NCBI RefSeq assembly: GCF_016313185.1
Contig: NZ_CP066218.1
Coordinates: forward strand, 248,001-312,000
DNA from: Mycolicibacterium baixiangningiae
GTDB taxonomy: Bacteria; Actinomycetota; Actinomycetes; Mycobacteriales; Mycobacteriaceae
DNA: 64,000 nucleotides
Reading direction: 5' to 3'
This document shows positions 59,701 to 64,000 of this stretch, one piece after another (position 1 is the stretch's first letter; every line of letters starts with the position of its first letter). Under the pieces are notes generated by a model, which was given only the letters and a program-made list of their open reading frames with translations, was not told the origin of the DNA and made no database searches. The position numbers were made by a program, and so were the translations under genes.

Positions 59701-60873
59701 CACTGCCACCCGCCGGTCACGTTCGGGATGGGCGAACGCCTGCAGCCACACCGGCCGCGGCGCGCTGCCGGGCAAGGGGATGCGGGCCAGCAGATGGACC
59801 ACGCCCAGCGCCAGCGGCAGCCGCAACACCGGGTCGAGCTTCTGCAGATTGCGCAGCGGGGTGCCGTCACCGTCGAGGAACGCCTGAACCGCCGACGCGA
59901 TCGGCGAGCCCAGCCCACCGGAGTAACCCGCCGCGAGCAGCGCCACCCCGACCAGCAGCATGGTGATCAACCGGCCGCGGGCCGGCATCGACCGCAGCGC
60001 CAGACCGGCCAGCCCCGCCGCGGCCACCAGCGTCGTCGCCAGTACCGACAGCGTGCCGGTGACCAGCGTCGAACCGGCCGTCGCGGTGGGTGCGACGAAC
60101 GGTGTCCAGCTGCCGGTGCCGCGCAGCATCTCCGTGAGCGACATCCACTGCGTGGTCACACCGGAGGATTCGATGAAGTCGAGGAACGGCGGGCTGATCT
60201 TGCCGAGCAGAAGCAGCGGGATCACCCACCACAGCACGGCGAGCGCGGCGCAGCCGAACCACCACGCGGTGAACCGCACCCACAGTCCGTTGGGCCGGTG
60301 GCACGCCCACCACAGCACCGCGGCCAGGCAGCCGGTGAGGGTGGCGACGGCGTTCACCGCACCCATCAGCGCGATCGCGCCCGCCGAGCGGGCGGCCAGC
60401 ATCCGCGTCGAGCCCTGTCCGCGGAGGGCATAGATCACCGGCAGCAGCACCCAGGGCGCCAGCATCATCGGCAGCGTCTCCGACGACAGTGCGCCCAAGG
60501 TGGTCAGCACCCGCGGCGACAGGGTGTAGGCGACCGCACCGATGACGCGGGAGGTGGGGCTGCCCAGGCCGAGCGCCTCGGCGACCCGGACCACACCCCA
60601 GAACCCGACGGTCAGCAGCAGCGCCCACCACAGCCGCTGCGTCACCCATCCGGGCAGCCCGAGGAGGTCACCGGCGAGGAAGAACGTGCCGTGCGGGAAC
60701 AGGTAGCCGTACGCCTGGTTCTGGGCCTGCCCGAACGGCAGGTCGCTGTTCCACAGGTTCGCGGCGCGGGCGAGGAACCTCAGCGGATTGGCGGTGAGAT
60801 CGAGTTTGGTGTCGGGTGAGATCTGTCCGGGTGACTGGGCGAAAGTCAGGACGAGGGCCACCGCGGCGGCCAC
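56710..60873 (-). CDS. aftD: Arabinofuranosyltransferase AftD
   Basis: A very large GT-C membrane glycosyltransferase (1,387 residues from the GTG at 60873) adding arabinofuranose from decaprenyl-phospho-arabinose to arabinogalactan and lipoarabinomannan. About 11 N-terminal membrane helices (to residue ~430) precede a large periplasmic part with carbohydrate-binding-like jelly rolls (for example near residues 700-830), and four or more helices close the protein. SPGQISPDTKLDLTANPL near the start is the first periplasmic loop with the catalytic Asp region. The cytosolic lead-in LSRRWLW lies upstream of the GTG; a CTG at 60894 would include it. The known protein is about 1,400 residues. It is essential in mycobacteria. 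Confidence 0.95.
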   Translation of the reverse strand: MAAAVALVLTFAQSPGQISPDTKLDLTANPLRFLARAANLWNSDLPFGQAQNQAYGYLFPHGTFFLAGDLLGLPGWVTQRLWWALLLTVGFWGVVRVAEALGLGSPTSRVIGAVAYTLSPRVLTTLGALSSETLPMMLAPWVLLPVIYALRGQGSTRMLAARSAGAIALMGAVNAVATLTGCLAAVLWWACHRPNGLWVRFTAWWFGCAALAVLWWVIPLLLLGKISPPFLDFIESSGVTTQWMSLTEMLRGTGSWTPFVAPTATAGSTLVTGTLSVLATTLVAAAGLAGLALRSMPARGRLITMLLVGVALLAAGYSGGLGSPIASAVQAFLDGDGTPLRNLQKLDPVLRLPLALGVVHLLARIPLPGSAPRPVWLQAFAHPERDRRVAVGIVVLAALAAGTSLAWTGRLTAPGAFTAIPDYWHETAAWLDANNTGDPTAGRVLVAPGAPFATQVWGSSHDEPLQVLGQSPWGVRDSIPLTPPETIRALDSVQRLFAAGRPSAGLADTLARQGISYIVVRNDLDPESSRSARPVLVHRAIDGSPGLRRVAQFGDPVGAGTLEGFVSDSGLRPPYPAVEIYRVDTQQNPSAPYLVDAEAMARVDGAPEALLRLDERRRLLDRPPLGPMLLTADAERAGLPAPLVTVTDTPAARETDYGRVDDHSSAIRTPDDARHTFNRVPDYPSDGADLVYGRWTGGRLSVSSSAADSTALPSVAPATGPTAAIDADTSTSWVSNALQAALGQWLQVDFDKPVTNATITITPSATAVGAQIRRMEVATVNGTSTLRFEEAGKPLTVALPYGETPWVRITATGTDDGSAGVQFGITDLSVTQYDANGFATPIQLRHTVEVPGPPAGSAVALWDLGAELLGRPGCVDSPDGVKCAAAMALSPEEPVNLSRTLTVPEPTEVRPTVWVRARQGPRLAELIRQPGTTLVAGDADALDVLGSAFAAGDGDPRTAWTAPQRVVQQHSAPTLTLTLPAPAEVAALRITPSATEPPAHPTMVAVDLGNGAQARRLSGDSDTQTIPLAPHRTDTVELSLLDWNDIIDRTSLGFDQLKPPGLAEVTVLDRRGNPIAAADAAGNRARTVSVPCGQGPIIGVAGQFVPTSVTTTVGALLDGEPVPARPCRTEPIPLPAGEQELLISPGATFVVDGVQLAAPSARDIAPAPTTPADTGAWSADRREVTVTGAPRDRVLVVPESVNPGWRAHGPGGDALTPVVVNGWQQGWVVPADADGAVTLSFASNTLYRAGLLSGLALLPVLALLAWLPARRRRDDEPARPWRPPVAVAVAGALTVGAVISGWAGLLVVGAALGARFLLRHRERLLDRLTLGVSAGGLTLAGAVLSQNPWRSVDGYVGHSAGVQLLALMSVAALAASAVPLSGRSAPR

Positions 60874-60943
60874 CCACAGCCATCGCCGCGACAGCGGCGG
60901 GACTGCGTCAGCGGCTACGGCCGAATGAGCCGCGACCCGGGAA

Positions 60944-61117
60944 CTAACTTCTGTCGCCGTACTCGACCCTGTTGAGCACCGATGACGCCGGATCGCCCGC
61001 TTGCAGGGGAGGCTTACTGTCCTCCTGCACCATCAACGTCACCCCGAACACGGCCGCCGCCCCGAGCAGCAGGCCGACGACGATGCTGGCCGCGGCGGGG
61101 ACGATGAACCGATCCAT
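60944..61117 (-). CDS. Small Rv0236A-like membrane-anchored protein
   Basis: A 57-residue protein not apparent as a long reading frame. It starts MDRFIVPAAASIVVGLLLG, an uncleaved or signal-type membrane helix, and ends with a short exported tail (PASSVLNRVEYGDRS). TAGTTT and a seven-base gap before the ATG predict a leaderless start. It lies directly upstream of aftD on the same strand, as Rv0236A does in M. tuberculosis. Its end is 50 to 70 bases before the aftD start, so it may be an accessory subunit or leader for AftD. No function is established. Confidence 0.75.
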   Translation of the reverse strand: MDRFIVPAAASIVVGLLLGAAAVFGVTLMVQEDSKPPLQAGDPASSVLNRVEYGDRS

Positions 61118-61142
61118 GGGGCCAAAACTAGCATGCGGCCGG

Positions 61143-61637
61143 TCAGCGGCCCGGAGGCACGATGAGCACCGGACGGTGCCCGTGCCGCAGCACCCGGTCG
61201 GCGACGCTGGACTGCAGCAGCGAGCGCAGGCCGGTGGTGCCGCGCGTGCCGGTGACGATCAGATCGGCGTCCAGCGCGTCGGCGGTCTCGATGATCGTGT
61301 TCCACACCGTGCTCATCGTCGGGACGCACAGTGGTTCGGCCGCCAGACCGGCGGAACGGGCGAGCGCGACGCCCTCGGCGTTGGTGCTCTGGGCGTCGGC
61401 GTGGGCGATGTCCACGTCGTCGACGTCCGCGGGGTCCGGCGGGCCGTCGAGATCGACCGCCACCGGTTCGGTCGCGCGCGACGCCGGGGTCCACACCGTG
61501 AGCAGGACCGCGCGATTGGCGGAGAGGAACCGGCCGGCGTAGTGCACGGCGCGGCGGGCGTTGCGGGTGCCGTCGTAGGCGATCATCATGACCTCAGGGG
61601 CGACCTCCGCGGCCAAGTCGTCGGCTTCGGCGGTCAT
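61143..61637 (-). CDS. Universal stress protein (UspA family)
   Basis: A 164-residue single-domain Usp. MIAYDGTRNARRAVHYAG is the first beta-alpha unit, and VTGTRGTTGLRSLLQSSVADRVLRHG has the GxxGx9GS/T ATP-binding signature with LIVPP as the last strand. The ATG at 61637 is preferred to the adjacent GTG because AGGAGG lies four bases from it. It binds ATP in relatives and responds to hypoxia or other stress. It is a single gene between the aftD group and the divergent lpqI gene. Confidence 0.9.
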   Translation of the reverse strand: MTAEADDLAAEVAPEVMMIAYDGTRNARRAVHYAGRFLSANRAVLLTVWTPASRATEPVAVDLDGPPDPADVDDVDIAHADAQSTNAEGVALARSAGLAAEPLCVPTMSTVWNTIIETADALDADLIVTGTRGTTGLRSLLQSSVADRVLRHGHRPVLIVPPGR

Positions 61638-61707
61638 CACACCTCCTGGTTCTCCTCAGACCTTAGGGGATCGACCCCTGCTGCCGGAGCCGTTAGTGTC
61701 AGGCCCC

Positions 61708-62895
61708 ATGGCTTGGACCCGAGGACTGTGCGTACTGGTCGCGACGTCGGGAGTGCTGGCGTGTTCGTCGCCGTCACAGCAACCCGTGGCGGCACCGGCG
61801 CCCCAGGAAACCAGCAGCGCCGCCGTCCCGAACGTCCCGTTGAAGGCGCCGATCCCCCTGGCGCCCGGCGCCCCGGCGTGCGGACAGGGCGCCGCGGTGC
61901 TCTCCGAACTGTCGACGCGGGACAAGCTCGCCCAACTGCTGATGGTCGGCGTCTCCGATGCCGCCGACGCCCGCGCGGTGGTCGACACCCATCACATCGG
62001 CGGCATCATGATCGGCAGCTGGACCGATTTGTCGATGCTCGGTGCCCCGCTGGCCGAGATCGCGGGGGGCGCGGCGCCGCTTCCGCTGGCGGTCAGCGTC
62101 GACGAGGAGGGCGGCCGGGTGTCGCGGCTGGCCGGGCTGATCGGCAGCCAGCCGTCGGCGCGTGCACTGGCGCAGAGTTCGACGCCCGACGAGGTCTACG
62201 GCATCGCGCTGCAGCGCGGTCAGGCGATGCGGCGCCTCGGCGTGACGATCGACTTCGCACCCGTCGTCGACATCACCGACGCCGGGGCGAACACCGTGAT
62301 CGGTGACCGGTCCTTCGGCGCCGACCCGCAGACCGTCACCGAATACGCCGGCGCGTACGCCCGTGGGCTGCGGGACGCCGGCGTCCTGCCGGTGCTCAAG
62401 CACTTCCCCGGCCACGGCAACGCCTCGGGCGACTCGCACGCCGAGGGTGTCGTCACCCCGCCGGTCGAGGAACTGCAGAACCGCGACCTCATCCCGTACC
62501 GCACGCTCACGTCGCAGGCGCCGGTCGGTGTGATGGTCGGCCACATGCAGGTCCCCGGCCTGACCGGCGGCGATCCGGCGAGCCTGAGCCCGGCGGCGTA
62601 CGCGCTGCTGCGTTCGGGCGGTTACGGCGGCCCGCCGTTCAACGGCCCGGTGTTCACCGACGACATCTCCGGCATGCGGGCGATCACCGACCGGTACGGG
62701 GTGGCCGACGCGGCGTTGCGCGCTCTGCAGGCCGGTGCCGACACCGCGCTGTGGGTGACGACGGCCGAGGTGCCCGCGGTGCTCGACCGGCTCGAGCAGG
62801 CGTTGGCCGACGGCGAGCTGACGATGGCGCGGGTCGATCAGTCGGTGCTGCGGGTCGCGGCGGTCAAGGGCCCGAATCCGCGCTGCGGCGGCTGA
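61708..62895 (+). CDS. lpqI: Lipoprotein beta-N-acetylglucosaminidase LpqI (GH3)
   Basis: A 395-residue GH3 hydrolase releasing GlcNAc from muropeptides in peptidoglycan recycling. The signal ends SGVLACSS with the lipidated Cys at about 19, so it is tethered outside the membrane. VSVDEEGGRVSRL, KHFPGHGNASGDSH (about residue 231, with the NagZ-type Asp-His dyad) and FTDDISGMRAI (nucleophile Asp) are all intact. TAGTGT ends eight bases before the ATG. The position after aftD/Rv0236A matches Rv0237. M. tuberculosis LpqI has been shown to release GlcNAc during wall turnover. Confidence 0.95.
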   Translation: MAWTRGLCVLVATSGVLACSSPSQQPVAAPAPQETSSAAVPNVPLKAPIPLAPGAPACGQGAAVLSELSTRDKLAQLLMVGVSDAADARAVVDTHHIGGIMIGSWTDLSMLGAPLAEIAGGAAPLPLAVSVDEEGGRVSRLAGLIGSQPSARALAQSSTPDEVYGIALQRGQAMRRLGVTIDFAPVVDITDAGANTVIGDRSFGADPQTVTEYAGAYARGLRDAGVLPVLKHFPGHGNASGDSHAEGVVTPPVEELQNRDLIPYRTLTSQAPVGVMVGHMQVPGLTGGDPASLSPAAYALLRSGGYGGPPFNGPVFTDDISGMRAITDRYGVADAALRALQAGADTALWVTTAEVPAVLDRLEQALADGELTMARVDQSVLRVAAVKGPNPRCGG

Positions 62896-62943
62896 GCGGC
62901 TCGCGGGCCCGTCGGCCGGCTGTGGTGACCGCACGGCACGTTG

Positions 62944-63396
62944 TCATGGTGTCGTCCGTCGGAGCTCGAAGAGCGGGATGACGCGTTCGGTGTGCTGTTG
63001 GTGCTGCGCAAGCGCCGGCGCGCGCTGGGCGAACGCCGCGAACAGCGCCTCCCGCTCGCCGTCGTGCAGTTCCCGCGCGATGACGTCGTACTCGTCCGTG
63101 CCGACCTCGACGCGGGCCTGCGGATTTGCCCGCAGGTTGTGCACCCACGCCGGGTTCTTGTCCGAGCCAAGCGACGAGCCGGGGACGACCCACCCGTGCT
63201 CGACGTCGAGATACGCCAGTGGCGTCAGCCGCGGTTCGCCTGACTTCGCGCCGGTCGTGTGCAGCAACAGCAACGCGCCGCCCGGCACGCTGGGAACGTC
63301 TCCTGCGTTGGTGCGGAACTCCTCGACGATGCGGCGGTTGAACGCACCTAGCGCCTCCGGATCCGCAGTCAGCGCGTCCTTGTCGAGTTCGGTCAT
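62944..63396 (-). CDS. F420-dependent Ddn-like nitroreductase/oxidoreductase
   Basis: A 150-residue split-barrel protein of the deazaflavin-dependent nitroreductase family (DUF385). FNRRIVEEFRTNAG is the N-terminal helix, LLLLHTTGAKSGEPRLTPLAYL the first strands with the F420-phosphate contact region, and KNPAWVHNLRANPQARVEVG the family signature. The ATG at 63396 has AGGAGG correctly spaced. It is expected to use F420H2 for reduction of quinones or nitro compounds; the physiological substrate is unknown. It is on the same strand as the amidohydrolase upstream, with 45 bases between them, so cotranscription is possible. Confidence 0.9.
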   Translation of the reverse strand: MTELDKDALTADPEALGAFNRRIVEEFRTNAGDVPSVPGGALLLLHTTGAKSGEPRLTPLAYLDVEHGWVVPGSSLGSDKNPAWVHNLRANPQARVEVGTDEYDVIARELHDGEREALFAAFAQRAPALAQHQQHTERVIPLFELRRTTP

Positions 63397-63441
63397 CGGG
63401 CCCTCCTGTGCGTCGACGTCCCTAATCGGACTGTAGTCCAC

Positions 63442-64000
63442 TTAGGTCAGACCGTACACCCGTGCTGCGTTGTGCACCCCGATCATGTCGACGATCCGGA
63501 TGGCGTCTTCCTCGGTGCAGGCGCCGGTGCGGATCCAGTCGCCCAGCACCAGGCCCATCGCGCGCCGCCACAGCACCGACCCCAGCAGGTGCAGCTCCGG
63601 TGGCCCGAACGCGTCCGACGAATACAGCTGTTTGGCGAACGGCGCAGTATCCAGTGCTTCCGCGACCAGCGACGTCGACCGCACGCCCAGGAAGTTGATC
63701 GCCAACCCGACGTCGAAGTGCACGTGGTCGAACGCCTGGGCGAGGTAACCGGCCTGGCGGTGGAACGGGTAGCAGTGCAGCAACATGACGGGAACCGGGG
63801 TGATCGTGCGCAGCAGCGGCAACAGCAGCAGCGGATCGGTGCGGTTCAGGTCCAGATCGCGGTCACCGAATCCGACGTGGACCTGAATGGGCCGCCCGCG
63901 CTCGGCGGCCTCGTGCACCCCGAACGCGATCAGCACGGGATCGTCGACGCGCAACTCGCCGCCCCGCGCCACGAGCCGGTCCGCCGCCGCGGCGACATCT
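63442..64000 (-). CDS. Amidohydrolase-2 family protein, 5' end beyond the window
   Basis: The frame is open through the right edge, so only the C-terminal part (about 186 codons) is visible; a GTG at 63972 is probably internal. IQVHVGFGDRD with the metal-binding His, VMLLHCYPFHRQAGYLA, FDVGLAINFLG and LYSSDAFGPPELHLLG (Asp) match the C-terminal half of the amidohydrolase-2 TIM barrel found alone or fused to glutamine-synthetase-like proteins (FluG type). The end, IGVHNAARVYGL, is the family C-terminus. The reaction cannot be assigned from the fragment. Confidence 0.82.
   Translation of the reverse strand, partial: DVAAAADRLVARGGELRVDDPVLIAFGVHEAAERGRPIQVHVGFGDRDLDLNRTDPLLLLPLLRTITPVPVMLLHCYPFHRQAGYLAQAFDHVHFDVGLAINFLGVRSTSLVAEALDTAPFAKQLYSSDAFGPPELHLLGSVLWRRAMGLVLGDWIRTGACTEEDAIRIVDMIGVHNAARVYGLT

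Noticed and set aside
61143..61640. GTG 61640 as the universal stress protein start
   Set aside because: AGGAGG would be only one base away. The adjacent ATG at 61637 has workable spacing.

Overview
The window is high-GC actinobacterial DNA and reads as a chromosome segment of a rapidly growing Mycobacterium (Mycolicibacterium). The backbone follows, in order and orientation, the Mycobacterium tuberculosis Rv0210-Rv0237 block: an Rv0210-like protein, pckA, fadD4, fadE3, the Rv0216 hydratase, lipW, lipC, an Rv0221-like WS/DGAT enzyme, an Rv0223c-like aldehyde dehydrogenase, Rv0224c to Rv0228 (trehalose-mycolate and lipoglycan envelope genes), php, aftD, the small Rv0236A and lpqI. No rRNA, tRNA or CRISPR array was recognised. 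Many genes start at or within a few bases of the predicted +1, as is common for leaderless mycobacterial mRNAs. Comparisons with other genomes rest on remembered gene order, not on a search.

Layout. 1-6.0 kb: Rv0210-like protein, pckA, and fadD4 coupled to a crotonase. 6.1-11.2 kb: a small secreted protein, an SDR/XRE divergent pair, and fadE3-gntR divergent from the Rv0216 MaoC hydratase. 11.2-27.1 kb: accessory region holding a CaiB-like CoA-transferase, an amidohydrolase, a GAF protein, the long isocitrate lyase (ICL2), an SDR and a complete bacterial microcompartment (BMC) locus. 27.1-31.5 kb: lipW, a paralogue of the small secreted protein, lipC and a WS/DGAT. 31.5-41.7 kb: lipO-fadD12-acyltransferase under a KstR-like box, a secreted pentapeptide-repeat protein, small membrane and stress proteins, an arylamine N-acetyltransferase, an AraC/DinB-RibD pair and a TetR gene. 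42-49.7 kb: aldehyde dehydrogenase and the Rv0224c-Rv0228 envelope cluster. 49.7-52.6 kb: a beta-lactamase/LysR/serine-hydrolase cassette bounded by a 36-bp direct repeat. 52.5-64 kb: acyl-CoA synthetase, php, MFS exporter, aftD, Rv0236A, universal stress protein, lpqI, a Ddn-like enzyme and a truncated amidohydrolase.

The most striking system is the BMC locus at 17.6-27.1 kb. Nine leftward genes, most overlapping or tightly spaced, encode a class-III PLP enzyme, a CoA-acylating aldehyde dehydrogenase, two BMC-T proteins, one BMC-H, one BMC-P, an uncharacterised protein, an APH-fold kinase and an SDR. A GntR/UTRA regulator lies downstream and an APC permease is divergent. The content matches the Rhodococcus-Mycobacterium (aminoacetone / 1-amino-2-propanol) microcompartment described in M. 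smegmatis. The inferred route is uptake, oxidation or reduction between aminopropanol and aminoacetone, phosphorylation, elimination to propionaldehyde, and conversion to propionyl-CoA. New in this reading are a shared AELRALV helix on the dehydrogenase tail and on the unknown protein, a TTGGTAG-type palindrome at both the regulator gene and the permease promoter, and an ICL2 gene next door that could serve C3 disposal.
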